The notes: a model not told the origin generated them from the sequence alone. A DNA stretch of 64,000 bases from Deinococcus sp. AJ005 (GCF_009017495.1 NZ_CP044989.1:62001-126000); one strand, 5' to 3'; counted from the stretch's first letter, positions 21,515 to 32,415 are shown. Translations and numbers: made by a program.

Positions 21515-22636
21515 ATGATGCGCCAACGACACATGACCCTGCTGCTGTGCAGCCTGCTCGGATCGGCGCTGGCCGCCCCGGAAAACCACACCCCGGCAAA
21601 CCTGACTTACGGCGGCACAAATTTCAATACCCTGGCCGCCGACTCGTACAAACTCGCGGGCCTCAACGGCAAATTCACCGACTGGCTGGACGAGGCGTAC
21701 CTGAAAGCGGGCCTGCCGCTGAAGGCTGGAGCGGCAAAAGACCAGACGCTGGGGGCCGCGCTGGACATCCGCAAGGCTGAGCTGAAGGCCGCGAGGGGCG
21801 ACGCCCGCGACAGACTGGCGCGTGAAACCGCCGTCTGGGCACACGCCTTGATCAAGAAGGTGGTGCCGAGGTTCAGTCTGGAACGCGGCTTCGAGTTTGC
21901 CAGCCTCGCTACGAACGGCGAGCGCCAGTGCCTGCTCCAGAGCGTGGTGATTGCCGGACTTCTGGAGCGTGCCGGGCTGGACGCCGGGCTGGTGATGGTC
22001 TGGAAGAGTCAGGAGGGCCAGGAGAGCAACCTGGGCCATGTGACCAGCGTGCTGCGGCTGCCGGGCGGCGCGGGAGATCTGGAGGTGGATGCCAGCGAAC
22101 CCACACCCACCGCACGTCACGGCGGCGTGCTGGCCTGGGCCGCTGGAGACTACCGCTTCCTAAACGCCCGCTTTGGCCCCGGAGACGTGATCACGTCCTC
22201 TACCCGTGCGGACGGCAAGGGAATGATCAAGCCCACCGATCTGTCCTTCCTGAGCCTGAATTACGTGCGTTCCCAGTTCGACTACTACCGGGGTGAGCGG
22301 GCCATCGGCGGCCTGCTGGGCACCGGCACGGGCAAGGCCACTGCCGACGGCTTGAAGCTGAGCGAGAAGTGGCTGAAGGCCGCGCTGGCCGAGGAGCCGA
22401 ACAATGCGCTGGCCGCAGGCGTGCTGGGGAACGTCTGGCGCAAGGAGAGCCGCAACCCAGAAGCGCGGGCGCAGTACCTGAAAGCGGCCAAACTGTACGC
22501 TGCGCAGGGCCACACCCCTGCCGGAATGGCCGCCAACCTGAAATGGGCTTCGACTCAGGCCAGTGTGGGCCATTCCGCGCAGGTCTTCACCCCTGCCCTT
22601 CGACTCTTCGCGCTCCTGAGCGCCGCCTACAGGTGA
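21515..22636 (+). CDS. Exported transglutaminase-like protein with C-terminal TPR-like helices (373 aa)
   Basis: The N-terminus ([16 protein letters not shown]) is a signal peptide, so the protein acts outside the membrane. In the middle, [19 protein letters not shown], then [10 protein letters not shown] and EVDASE, give the Cys, His and Asp order and spacing of a transglutaminase/peptidase fold. The C-terminal 100 residues ([22 protein letters not shown] and [16 protein letters not shown]) look like one or two TPR units. AAAGGA lies upstream of the ATG. The deacetylase gene starts 4 bases after its stop. Substrate unknown; the fold call is by pattern only. Confidence 0.7.
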   Translation: MMRQRHMTLLLCSLLGSALAAPENHTPANLTYGGTNFNTLAADSYKLAGLNGKFTDWLDEAYLKAGLPLKAGAAKDQTLGAALDIRKAELKAARGDARDRLARETAVWAHALIKKVVPRFSLERGFEFASLATNGERQCLLQSVVIAGLLERAGLDAGLVMVWKSQEGQESNLGHVTSVLRLPGGAGDLEVDASEPTPTARHGGVLAWAAGDYRFLNARFGPGDVITSSTRADGKGMIKPTDLSFLSLNYVRSQFDYYRGERAIGGLLGTGTGKATADGLKLSEKWLKAALAEEPNNALAAGVLGNVWRKESRNPEARAQYLKAAKLYAAQGHTPAGMAANLKWASTQASVGHSAQVFTPALRLFALLSAAYR

Positions 22637-22640
22637 TTCC

Positions 22641-23906
<1,266 letters not shown>

Positions 23907-24170
23907 GGCGGCGCGGAGTCCCAGCCCCCACCCTGCTGGACCAGCCCCCATGCCATTAGAAAGATCAAGAACCTTGCACCGAGCCGCAATCTTTTTTAAA
24001 TGTTTCATCTGAGTGCGAAAAAGTTGGGGGTACGCTCCTGGTGTTGACCTGGCATGGACCGGACACGGGTATCAGGCACGGACCTCGCTGCTCGTGAAAA
24101 CGCAGATCATGACAACGCAGCGCGGTCCGAAAACACAGCGGATCAGCATACGAGACATGGAGGAATGATC

Positions 24171-25099
24171 ATGGCGAACGTCAGCGATTTTGTGGACCGA
24201 CAAAACCCGCTGGACACCGCCCGCCACTTCTGGACGATGGCCGGGGCCGTTCGGAATCTGGGCTGGCCGGGTGTGGCTGCGGGCGCGATTTCGGCGGTGG
24301 ATATTGCTTTGCACGATCTGAAGGCGCGGCTTCTGGACGTGTCTCTTGTTCAGATGCTCGGCGGCGTACGCGAGAACGTGCTGGCCTACGGCAGCGGCGG
24401 CTTCACCAGTTACAGCGTGCAGGAGCTGGAAAAGCAGCTCAGCGGCTGGGCGCAGCAGGGCTTGAAGGCCGTCAAGATGAAATCGGCAGCCGCCCCGAAG
24501 ACGATCTGAACCGCGTGAAAGCCGCCCACGCCGCCATCGGGAACGACGTGGCCCTGTTCGTGGATGCCAACGGCGCGTACAGCCGCAAGCAGGCGCTGGG
24601 ATTCGCCGGGAAATTTGCCGATCTGAACGTGTCGTGGTTTGAAGAACCCGTCTCCAGCGACGATTTAGCGGGTCTGAGGCTTTTGCGGGACCGTGGCCCC
24701 GGCGGCATGCAGATCGCGGCGGGCGAGTACGGCTACACGCCCACCTACTTTCACCACATGCTGGCGGCGGGGGCGGTGGACACCCTCCAGGCCGATGGCA
24801 CGCGCTGCGGCGGTGCATCCGGCTTTGGTTTAGCGGCGGCCCAGGCGCAGGGCGCAAATATTCCACTCAGCGCCCACACTGCCCCAGCCTTGCACGCCTC
24901 CCTGGCCTCCGCGCTGCCGAATGTGGTCAACGTGGAGTATTTCTTTGACCACATTCGCATTGAGGACATGTTTTTTGACGGCGTTCCCAAACTCAGGGAT
25001 GGCTACCTCTACCCAGACCGCAGCCAGCCGGGTCTTGGCCTGACATTCAAGACGGCGGACGCCCAACCCTATTTACAGACCGAATGGAGGTCATCATGA
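24171..25099 (+). pseudogene. Enolase-superfamily (mandelate racemase/muconate lactonizing type) dehydratase, frameshifted and lacking the N-terminus
   Basis: The two reading frames 24171-24509 and 24482-25099 join into one enolase-superfamily barrel. Catalytic elements are all visible: KAVKMK, DANGAY, FEEPV, AAGEYG, QADGTRCGG and SAHTAPALH. In frame one the sequence leaves the family after AVKMK; adding one A to the AAA at 24480-24482 restores KIGSRPEDDLN and an uninterrupted protein. The usual N-terminal capping domain (about 60 or more residues before RQNPLDTARHFW) has no coding trace upstream; instead a GGAGG box stands before ATG 24171. Substrate class would be a sugar acid or similar. 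Could be a real decay or a base-call error. Confidence 0.8.
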
Positions 25100-26106
25100 C
25101 CAGAAGTAAGAAACCGAGAATCGTCGTCGTCACGGGCGCAAGTGCTGGAGCGGGCCGCGCCGTGGCTGTTGCCTTCGGCAAGCGCGGCGACACCGTGGCT
25201 TTAATCGCACGCGGCAGGGCTGGACTGGAAGGCGCGAAGATAGAAGTGGAATCGGCAGGCGGCAAGGCCCTCGTCGTGCCGTGTGACGTCGCCAACGCCG
25301 ACGCGGTGGAGGCCGCAGCCGAGCGCATTGAAACCGAACTCGGCCCGATAGACGTGTGGGTGAATGTCGCCATGACTGGAGTGTTCAGCTATGTCAAGGA
25401 TATGAAGCCGGAAGAGTACAGGCGCGTCACGGACGTGAATTACCTGGGTTTCGTGTACGGCACGCTGTCGGCCCTCAAGCGGATGCTGCCGCGCGATTCG
25501 GGGCGCATTATTCAGTTCGGCTCGGCGCTGGCGTACCGGGGCATTCCCCTCCAGAGCGCCTACTGCGGCAGCAAGCACGCCATCCAGGGCTTCTGCGATT
25601 CGCTGCGGGCCGAACTCCTGAGCGAGAACAGCAAGGTCACCGTCAGCATGGTGCAGATGCCCGCCATCAATACGCCGCAGTTTGACTGGCTCAGAACCCG
25701 GATGCCCCGCAAGGCGCAGCCCGTCCCACCGATCTACCAGCCGGAGATTCCCGCCGCCGCCATCCTGTATGCCGCCGACACCGGACGTCGCGAGTTGCTG
25801 GTGGGCTTTCCCACCTGGGTGGCCGTGTGGGGCAACAATTTCCTGCCCGCCGTGGGCGACTGGTATCTGGCGAAAACCTGCATCAACGGCCAGATGACCG
25901 ATCAGGTCCAGCCGAAGGACGCCCCCGACAATATGTTTCACCCGCTGGACGACGAGAAGGACTGGGGTATGCACGGGCGTTTTGATGACCGCGCCAGAAC
26001 CATGAGTTGGGAGTTGCCGCTGGACGAACACCGAACTCTGTTCGCGGGGGCGCTGGCCGTGGTTGCTGCGGGCATCTGGGGGATGAGCCATGCGCTCCGC
26101 CGATAA
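25096..26106 (+). CDS. Short-chain dehydrogenase/reductase with C-terminal membrane helix (336 aa)
   Basis: This is an NAD(P)-dependent oxidoreductase. VVVTGASAGAGRAVA binds the cofactor, and the catalytic set is FGSALAYRG (Ser) and QSAYCGSKHAIQG (Tyr and Lys). The first 240 residues are a classical SDR; the rest is an extension ending with a hydrophobic segment (LFAGALAVVAAGIWGMSHAL) that may anchor it to the membrane. GGAGGTCATC precedes the ATG; the gene starts right at the end of the enolase-superfamily gene and overlaps the next one by 17 bases. It probably acts on the same sugar or polyol pathway as its neighbours. Confidence 0.88.
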   Translation: MTRSKKPRIVVVTGASAGAGRAVAVAFGKRGDTVALIARGRAGLEGAKIEVESAGGKALVVPCDVANADAVEAAAERIETELGPIDVWVNVAMTGVFSYVKDMKPEEYRRVTDVNYLGFVYGTLSALKRMLPRDSGRIIQFGSALAYRGIPLQSAYCGSKHAIQGFCDSLRAELLSENSKVTVSMVQMPAINTPQFDWLRTRMPRKAQPVPPIYQPEIPAAAILYAADTGRRELLVGFPTWVAVWGNNFLPAVGDWYLAKTCINGQMTDQVQPKDAPDNMFHPLDDEKDWGMHGRFDDRARTMSWELPLDEHRTLFAGALAVVAAGIWGMSHALRR

Positions 26107-26479
26107 GCTGGCCACCGTTTCTACCCTGGCGGCGCTGGCCTCGCTGGCGGTCATCAGCGCCCGGCAGTTTGATCTGATTCATCACTTGCCGGAGCTGCCG
26201 GGCAAGGTGTTTCAATCCAACAGGCTGACCACCTCCGAGGACAGCAAGGTGCTGGGTCTGCCGGACGGGCCGCTGGGCATTGGCAGCTACGCGCTGACGC
26301 TGCTTCTGGTCTCGCGCGGCAGTTCGCTGGCGAAATACAAGGTGGGCCTTGACCTGCTGTACGCCGTCTCGCGTTCGGGTGGCACGTACCTGAAGCAAAA
26401 GGAACTGTGCGGCTGGTGTCTGGTGGCCGTGGGCGCAAGCGCGGTGAGTACGGCGGCGCTATGGGGGTCCAATGAATAG
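26090..26479 (+). CDS. VKOR-like membrane protein with only the CxxC motif (129 aa)
   Basis: A small membrane protein with about three or four helices. TTSEDSKVLGLPDGPLGIGSYALTLLL and ELCGWCLVAVGASAV resemble the vitamin K epoxide reductase family: the SKVLG(I/L)P segment and a CxxC active site at a helix start. The loop cysteines that normally precede the SKVLG segment are absent (SNRLTTSEDSKV), and the protein is short. It might reduce or oxidise a quinone or a partner thiol. It overlaps the SDR and the next gene, so it is part of the same operon. Family assignment is by motif only. Confidence 0.6.
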   Translation: MRSADKLATVSTLAALASLAVISARQFDLIHHLPELPGKVFQSNRLTTSEDSKVLGLPDGPLGIGSYALTLLLVSRGSSLAKYKVGLDLLYAVSRSGGTYLKQKELCGWCLVAVGASAVSTAALWGSNE

Positions 26480-26936
26480 GCTGGAGAAACGCGCCCAAAA
26501 CGACGTGAAGGTCATCCTGCGCGATGTGAACCACGGACGCTTTGAAAAGAGCATGTCCGGCGTCACCGCTGCCAGCGCCCTGCTGGTCTGCGCGGAGGTC
26601 TATTACGAGCATTACAAGGGCAGTTTCGGCAACCGCGTGATGTGGTCTCCGATCATCGTCACGCCGCCGCTGGTGATTGCCGGAATCGCGGGGATTTTCA
26701 GTGTGAAGGCGGCCAAAACGGCTCTGCCCGCTGCCTCGCTGCTGTACATGCTGACCGGGGCGGTGGGCCTGGTGATGCACATTCGCGGGGTGTCCCGCAA
26801 GCCGGGCGGCTGGAAATTCGCGGCTTACAACGTGGTCATGGGGCCGCCCGTGATCGCCCCCGGCCTGTTTGCGATGGTGGGCGGCATGGGCCTGCTGGCC
26901 TCTCTGGTGCGGCGTGAGGGTGCGGATGACGACTAA
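26472..26936 (+). CDS. Membrane protein of unknown function in the sugar-oxidation cluster (154 aa)
   Basis: Not recognised. After a short charged N-terminus (RAQNDVKVILRDVNHGRFEK) there are four hydrophobic segments, roughly residues 30-45, 57-75, 80-100 and 125-147. One cysteine is seen. It overlaps the VKOR-like gene by 8 bases and the dehydrogenase gene by 11, so it is made with them. Its position before a gluconate-dehydrogenase-like enzyme suggests that it may be a membrane anchor or electron-transfer partner for the neighbours. That role is inferred only from context. Confidence 0.7.
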   Translation: MNRLEKRAQNDVKVILRDVNHGRFEKSMSGVTAASALLVCAEVYYEHYKGSFGNRVMWSPIIVTPPLVIAGIAGIFSVKAAKTALPAASLLYMLTGAVGLVMHIRGVSRKPGGWKFAAYNVVMGPPVIAPGLFAMVGGMGLLASLVRREGADDD

Positions 26937-29525
26937 ATCGCGCCCCCAGACTTCTGCCACACAGACCAACCCATTTCGCTCGGCAGATCACCTGCCCAAG
27001 CAGCGCGGTGGACAGGCCCCAGATCCCAATTATCTGCCGCGCCAGCAGGCCGGAATCACACCGCAGATGCATGGGCGCTACCCCGATTTGACACCCTCTC
27101 GCAGGAGAACGCCTGGGACGAGGTGACGCGCAAGGTGGTGCTGGAACGGCTGGAACCTTACGGTGATCCGAAGTTCTTTACGCCGCAGGAATGGCGCACC
27201 CTGTCCGCCTTCTCGGACGTGTTGCTGGCCCAGCACACCGCGCCGAAAGTGGACGTGCTGGCGCATGTGGACGCCAAATTGCACGCGGCGAACGGTGGCG
27301 GCGTCAACGGCTATCAATTTGATGACCTTCCCAGCGAGCAGGACACCTTGCGGCGGGCGGCGGCGGGACTGGACGAGACGGCGCGGGAACGCGGGGCAGC
27401 GGAGTATGCCGAAGCCCCGCCAGAGCTGAAAGCCGCCATCCTCAGCGATTTTATGGACGGCAAACTTTCGGGCGGCGCGTGGCACGGAATGAATGTCAAA
27501 CGGGCATTCCAGGTCATCACGGGCGACTTGCTGGAGGGCTATTACAGTCACCCGTGGGCCTGGAACGAGGTGGGCTTCGGTGGCCCGGCCTATCCGCGCG
27601 GCTACATGCGTCTGGGCATGGCGCTGGACGAGGACGGCGATCAGCGCGAACCCTGGGAGAAGCCAGAAACGCGCGATATCAACGCGGAGTTGCTGCGCGA
27701 TAACGAGCAACATCTGGGCAGCAAGGTCAAGGCGGACAAGCCGATAGATCTTGACTGGCTCAAAACGGAGGCGGCACGCGCCGCTGCCATTTCCGCCGAA
27801 CTCGCCGCCAATCCGCGCCAGTTCCGGGCCAACAGCTATAAGCGGCTGCTCAAAGGGGCCATCCAACCCAAGGAAAACGATAGTTTCCGCCTGCTGCACG
27901 TTCACAAACGGGCCGTGCCGCAGGAGAAGATGCGGCGCTACACCGATGACGATGAGGTTGACCTGCTGATCGTCGGCGCGGGCGCGGGCGGTGGGGTGCT
28001 GGCGCAGCGGATGGCCCGCGTGGGCTGGCGGGTGGTGGTGCTGGAGGGCGGCCCCTTCTGGGACCCGGATGCTGACTGGGTCAGCGACGAGGCCGCCTCT
28101 CACCACATCTACTGGAATGGCAAACGCATCATCGGCGGCGCTGATCCGGTGGCGATGGGCAAGAACAACAGTGGTCACGGCGTCGGCGGCAGCATGGTGC
28201 ATTACGCGGGCTATGTACCGCGTTTTCACCCGTCCGACTTCATGACGCAGTCGCTGGACGGGGTTGGGGCCGACTGGCCGATCAGTTACTGGGACGTGGC
28301 CCGCCATTACGAGGCGTGCGAGGTGGAGCTGCCCGCCGCCGGACAGGACTGGCCCTGGGGCCACGTTCACCGCTACACCCATAGCCCACACCCGGTCAGC
28401 GGCGCGGCGGAGCGGCTGATCGTTGGGGCGGATAAATTCGGGATGAACCTGAAAATCGGCCCGGTGGGGATTGCCAATGGCACCTTCGGCAACCGCCCGC
28501 ACTGCATTTACCGGGGCTTTTGCCTCCAGGGCTGCAAGGTGAACGCCAAGGGCAGCCCGCTGGTGACGCACATTCCCGACGCGATTAACCACGGCGCGGA
28601 AATCCGGGCCAACAGCACGGTGCTGAGGGTGCTGATGGACGGGGCGCGGGCGACGGGCGTGGAATACGTCAGGGACGGCCAGATTCGCCGTCAGCGGGCA
28701 AAGAAAGTCGCGGTGGCGGGCTACGCGATTGAGTCGCCGCGCCTGCTCCTCAACAGCGCCCAGAAGGATTGGGATGACGGCGTGGGCAACCGTCACGATC
28801 AGGTGGGCCGTTACGTGATGGTGCAGGGTGCGCCCGTGGTGATGGGCCGTTTTCCCGAAATGCTGCGGACGTACAAGGCCCCGCCGCCCGAAATCAGCAC
28901 CGAGCAGTTTTACGAGACTGACGACCAGCGCGGTTTCAAGCGGGGGTTTTCGATCCAGACCACCGGGCCGCTGCCCATCGGCTTCGCGCACAACATTCTG
29001 GGCGAGGGCCACTGGGGCGACGCGCTGCGCGAGTACGGGCGCGACTACAACCACTGGGCCAGCCTGGGCGGCCTGTGCGAACTGCTGCCGAACGCCGACA
29101 ACCGCGTGACGCTGGCGGACGTGACGGATCACAACGGCCTGCCCGTCGCCCGCTTTGACCACTCCTTGCACGACAACGATAAGAAGAACATCGCCTATGC
29201 CATGCGCTTCATCAAGGGGCTACTCCAGCAATCCGGGGCGCAGGACATCATCGCCGTGGAGCGCTTTGCCCACCTGATCGGCGGCAACCGCATGGGCTTC
29301 TCGCCGGAGGACAGCGTGGTCAGCAGCGATCACAAGGTCTGGGGAACGGAGAACCTGTTCGTGACGGACGGCAGCGCCTGTCCGACGCAGGGCAGCGCCA
29401 ATCCCGCGCTGACCATCATGGCCCTGAGTTCACGGCTGGGCGAACGTTTCAGCCGGGGTCAGGTGCCGGACGGGCAGCCGCAGCGAGTCAAGCAGCGGGC
29501 GGAGTTGTTCGGGCCGGTGAAGTAA
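26926..29525 (+). pseudogene. GMC oxidoreductase fused to a gluconate 2-dehydrogenase subunit 3-like domain, frameshifted near the N-terminus
   Basis: A single protein of about 866 residues is split by one missing base. The first frame (26926-27087) encodes 54 residues ending in MHGRYPD; adding one T to the TTT at 27087-27089 gives MHGRYPDFDTLSQENAWDEV and continues into the long frame. Residues 60-260 form a gluconate 2-dehydrogenase subunit 3-like domain (FFTPQEWRTLSAFSDVLL). The FAD domain follows with LLIVGAGAGGGVLAQRMA and GGSMVHYAGYVPR, and the C-terminal GMC motif is CPTQGSANPALTIMALS. It oxidises a sugar, sugar acid or alcohol. Without repair, translation could restart only at GTG 27123. 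A sequencing error is quite possible. Confidence 0.85.
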
Positions 29526-29636
29526 CAACGCCTCTTTAGTGGCCTCCTCACTCCTGCTGCTCTCATCACGTTCCTGCCTCACAAAGATGGAGGAGCGAGA
29601 AGCCGTGTTTTCAACTCTCTCAAAGGAGCTATTCCC

Positions 29637-30023
29637 ATGTCCCATTCCTCCACTTCCGATATCGGCAAACTTGTCTGGGCCATCCCGGAAGGCTGGATTC
29701 CCGGCTGGAGCAACGGCCCCGAACCGGAACTGCTATCGCATGAGGCGGCATGCATCCTGAACCCGAATGACCGCGATGCACACATTGAAATCACCATCTA
29801 CTTCGAGGACCGCGATCCCGTCGGGCCGTACAAGTTGACGGTGGGAGCGCGGCGCACGCTGCACCAGCGCTTCAACACGCTGACAGACCCGGAGCCGATT
29901 CCGCTCAGCGTGGCCTACGCATCGGTGATCCGCTCGGATACGCCAATCATCGTGCAGCACACCCGGCTGGATTCGCGGCAGGCCGAGAACGCGCTGCTCA
30001 GCACCATCGCCTACACGGAGTAA
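29637..30023 (+). CDS. Sensory rhodopsin transducer (ASRT) family protein (128 aa)
   Basis: The whole length matches the Anabaena sensory rhodopsin transducer family: WAIPEGWIPGWSNG at the start, SHEAACILNPNDRDAHIEIT, YFEDRDPVGPYKLTV, HQRFNTL and SDTPIIVQHTRLDSRQAENAL. These are small soluble beta-sandwich proteins; comparative work has proposed that the wider family binds small molecules such as sugars. No rhodopsin gene is in the window. AAAGGAG precedes the ATG and the glucoamylase gene begins 3 bases after its stop, so a role tied to carbohydrate use or sensing is more likely here than light signalling. Confidence 0.85.
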   Translation: MSHSSTSDIGKLVWAIPEGWIPGWSNGPEPELLSHEAACILNPNDRDAHIEITIYFEDRDPVGPYKLTVGARRTLHQRFNTLTDPEPIPLSVAYASVIRSDTPIIVQHTRLDSRQAENALLSTIAYTE

Positions 30024-30026
30024 CGC

Positions 30027-32381
30027 ATGACCCCCAGCTCTCCACCTCTCAGCCCGATCCACCCTGATCCCTACGCCCCTGAGGCCCCTGGAAGTCCCGG
30101 CCTGAAACCCAAATGGACCAGCAGCGCCAAGGACGCCGTGACCGGGGCGCTGGGCGGCGGACGGGTGCGGGCTGCCGTCGGCTACGGCGTGGTCAACGAG
30201 GTCTACTGGCCCTCAAGCGGTGAGCCGCAGGTGCGTGACCTGACCTTTATCGTCAAAACCGCAGGCGGCTGGGTGGACGTGAAGCGCGACTGCACCTATA
30301 CCCTGACGCCCTGTAAGACTGGCCCGCTGATCGGGGTCATGCATGTCCACGCGGATGATCCGGCGTTCAAACTTCGTCTGGAAATCATGCCGTCCATTGA
30401 GAACGACTCTCTGCTGATCAACTACTCGCTGGAAGGTGGCGGCACTTTGTACGCGCTGCTGGCCCCGCATCTGGCCGATTCTGGCGCGGACAATACGGCC
30501 TGGGTGCAAGGCGGCATGCTGTATGCCACGCGAGGGGACGCGGCGCTGGCGATGTCGTGCAGCGGCGGCTACGGTGGCATGAGCGCGGGCTTCGTGGGGG
30601 TCAGCGACGGCTGGCAGGACTTCGCGCAGCACGGCCAGATGACCTGGCAGTACGCGCGGGCCGAGGGCGGCAATGTGGCCCTGATGGGCGAGTTGAAGTC
30701 GGCAAGTGGCACGCTGGCGCTGGCCTTCGCACGGCATGCGGCAGGGGCGGCCATCCATGCGCGCGGCAGTCTTCAGCGTCCCTATGCTCAGCAACGCGCC
30801 GAGTTTCTGGAAAACTGGAGGCACTGGACGGGCCGCCTTCAGCTTCCGGCAGGCAGCGACGAGGAACGTGACCGCGCCCGCCTGAGCGCCCAGGTGATCC
30901 GTGTCCACGAGGGCAGCGATTTTTCCGGGGCCATCATCGCCAGCCTGAGCGTGCCGTTCGGGCAGGCGCACAGCGATCTGGGCGGCTACCACCTGGTCTG
31001 GCCGCGCGACATGGTGGAGGCGGCCACCGGACTGCTGGCGGTGGGGCAGCCGAACGACACCCTCCGCAGCCTGAATTACCTGCTGGCGGCGCAGTCCCCA
31101 GACGGCCACTGGCCGCAGAACCTGTATCCCAACGGTGAGCCGTTTTGGTCTGGCGATCAACTGGATGAAACCGCCTTCGTGCTGTTGCTGATGGGCAAGC
31201 TGCGCGAGGAGGGGCTGGATTCGGCCTTCCGGCAGGAGGCGCTGGAATGGGCGGCACGGCGGGCCGCAGGCTACATCGCCCGTCACGGCCCGCTCAGTCA
31301 GGAAGACCGCTGGGAGGAAAACAGCGGCGTCACGGCCTACACCCTGGGGATCATGATCGCCGCGCTGGTGGCTGCCGTGCCGTGGCTGGAGCCAGAGCAG
31401 GCCGATTACGCGCTGGCCCTGGCCGACGACTGGAACGCCCGTTTAGAAGGGTGGTGCTACGTGACGGGTGACGACGCCCCGCTGGCCGAGAAATATGGCG
31501 TGCCGGGCTATTACATCCGAATCGCGCCGCAGGCCGGACAGAATCCGGGGCGGCAGACCGTGGAAATCGGCAACACGGGCGGCCTGACGGTGCAGGCGGG
31601 CGGGCTGGTCAGTCTCGATTTTGGCTATCTGGTGCGCGTGGGCCTGCGCCGCGCCGACGATCCGCGTATCCGTGACACCCTGAAAGTGGTGGACGGCGAA
31701 CTGCGCTACGACTCGCCCGTCGGCCCGCTGTATTACCGCTATCAGCACGACGGCTACGGCAATACGGCGGACGGCGGCCCGTATCTGGGCCAGGGCATTG
31801 GGCGTCCTTGGCCGCTACTGGCCGGGGAGCGGGCGCATCTGGCGCTGCTGGCGGGCGAGTCGCCAGACGCGTACATCGGGGCCATGCTGCATTCCAGCGG
31901 TCCCGGCGGCCTTTTTCCCGAACAGGTCTGGGATGCGCCGCCCATCCGTGCGTTTCAGCCGGGCAAACCGGCAGGCAGCGCCATGCCCCTCGTTTGGGCG
32001 CACGCCGAGTACCTGAAGCTGCTGTGGGCGCGCGAACACGGTCAGGCTTACGAGGCACTGGCGGCGGTGAAGGAGCGCTATCTGGAAGGTGGACCGCCTC
32101 CGAAAATCCGTTTCTGGCGCACCGACTCACTGTCATTCGAGCTGCCTGCCGGGTTGTCCCTGTGGATCGAGGACACCCGCCCATTTACCTTGAGCTTTGG
32201 CTTCGGCGCGGCGGCGGTCTGGGAGGGAGTGCAGGAGTGTGAGGCGCAGGCAGGCGTTTTCGGGTTGTGGCGTGTGGAGTTCCTGGCGCAGGAACTGTCA
32301 GGTCACTCGGCGCTGAATTTCACCCGGCGCTACGGCGATGATTGGGAAGGTAAAGATCACCGTGTAAAGCTGGGAGACTGA
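30027..32381 (+). CDS. Glucoamylase-like glycoside hydrolase family 15 enzyme (784 aa)
   Basis: This enzyme would release glucose from the ends of alpha-glucans. The N-terminal beta-sandwich domain shows GYGVVNEVYWPSSGEPQVRD, typical of bacterial glucoamylases. The (alpha/alpha)6 catalytic domain begins near residue 270, with YHLVWPRDMVEAATGLLA, the acid in DRWEENSGVT, and the base in FPEQVWDAPP. No signal peptide is present, so it works inside the cell on imported oligosaccharides or storage glucan. Its start follows the ASRT gene by 3 bases. A glucodextranase or isomaltose-type specificity cannot be excluded. Confidence 0.9.
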   Translation: MTPSSPPLSPIHPDPYAPEAPGSPGLKPKWTSSAKDAVTGALGGGRVRAAVGYGVVNEVYWPSSGEPQVRDLTFIVKTAGGWVDVKRDCTYTLTPCKTGPLIGVMHVHADDPAFKLRLEIMPSIENDSLLINYSLEGGGTLYALLAPHLADSGADNTAWVQGGMLYATRGDAALAMSCSGGYGGMSAGFVGVSDGWQDFAQHGQMTWQYARAEGGNVALMGELKSASGTLALAFARHAAGAAIHARGSLQRPYAQQRAEFLENWRHWTGRLQLPAGSDEERDRARLSAQVIRVHEGSDFSGAIIASLSVPFGQAHSDLGGYHLVWPRDMVEAATGLLAVGQPNDTLRSLNYLLAAQSPDGHWPQNLYPNGEPFWSGDQLDETAFVLLLMGKLREEGLDSAFRQEALEWAARRAAGYIARHGPLSQEDRWEENSGVTAYTLGIMIAALVAAVPWLEPEQADYALALADDWNARLEGWCYVTGDDAPLAEKYGVPGYYIRIAPQAGQNPGRQTVEIGNTGGLTVQAGGLVSLDFGYLVRVGLRRADDPRIRDTLKVVDGELRYDSPVGPLYYRYQHDGYGNTADGGPYLGQGIGRPWPLLAGERAHLALLAGESPDAYIGAMLHSSGPGGLFPEQVWDAPPIRAFQPGKPAGSAMPLVWAHAEYLKLLWAREHGQAYEALAAVKERYLEGGPPPKIRFWRTDSLSFELPAGLSLWIEDTRPFTLSFGFGAAAVWEGVQECEAQAGVFGLWRVEFLAQELSGHSALNFTRRYGDDWEGKDHRVKLGD

Positions 32382-32415
32382 CCTTGACGGGTCACTTCAG
32401 GGTTTTTGTCGGGTC

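Noticed and set aside
23980..24000. Terminator after the polysaccharide deacetylase (T-run at 23990)
   Set aside because: The stem before the T-run has only four pairs (TTGC/GCAA), too weak to call.
24054..24170. N-terminal extension of the enolase-superfamily frame from ATG 24054
   Set aside because: The extra 39 residues show no family similarity and no ribosome binding site, whereas GGAGG precedes ATG 24171.
27078..29171. 697-codon frame opposite the GMC dehydrogenase
   Set aside because: It is a high-GC antisense shadow; the plus strand encodes clear FAD and GMC motifs.
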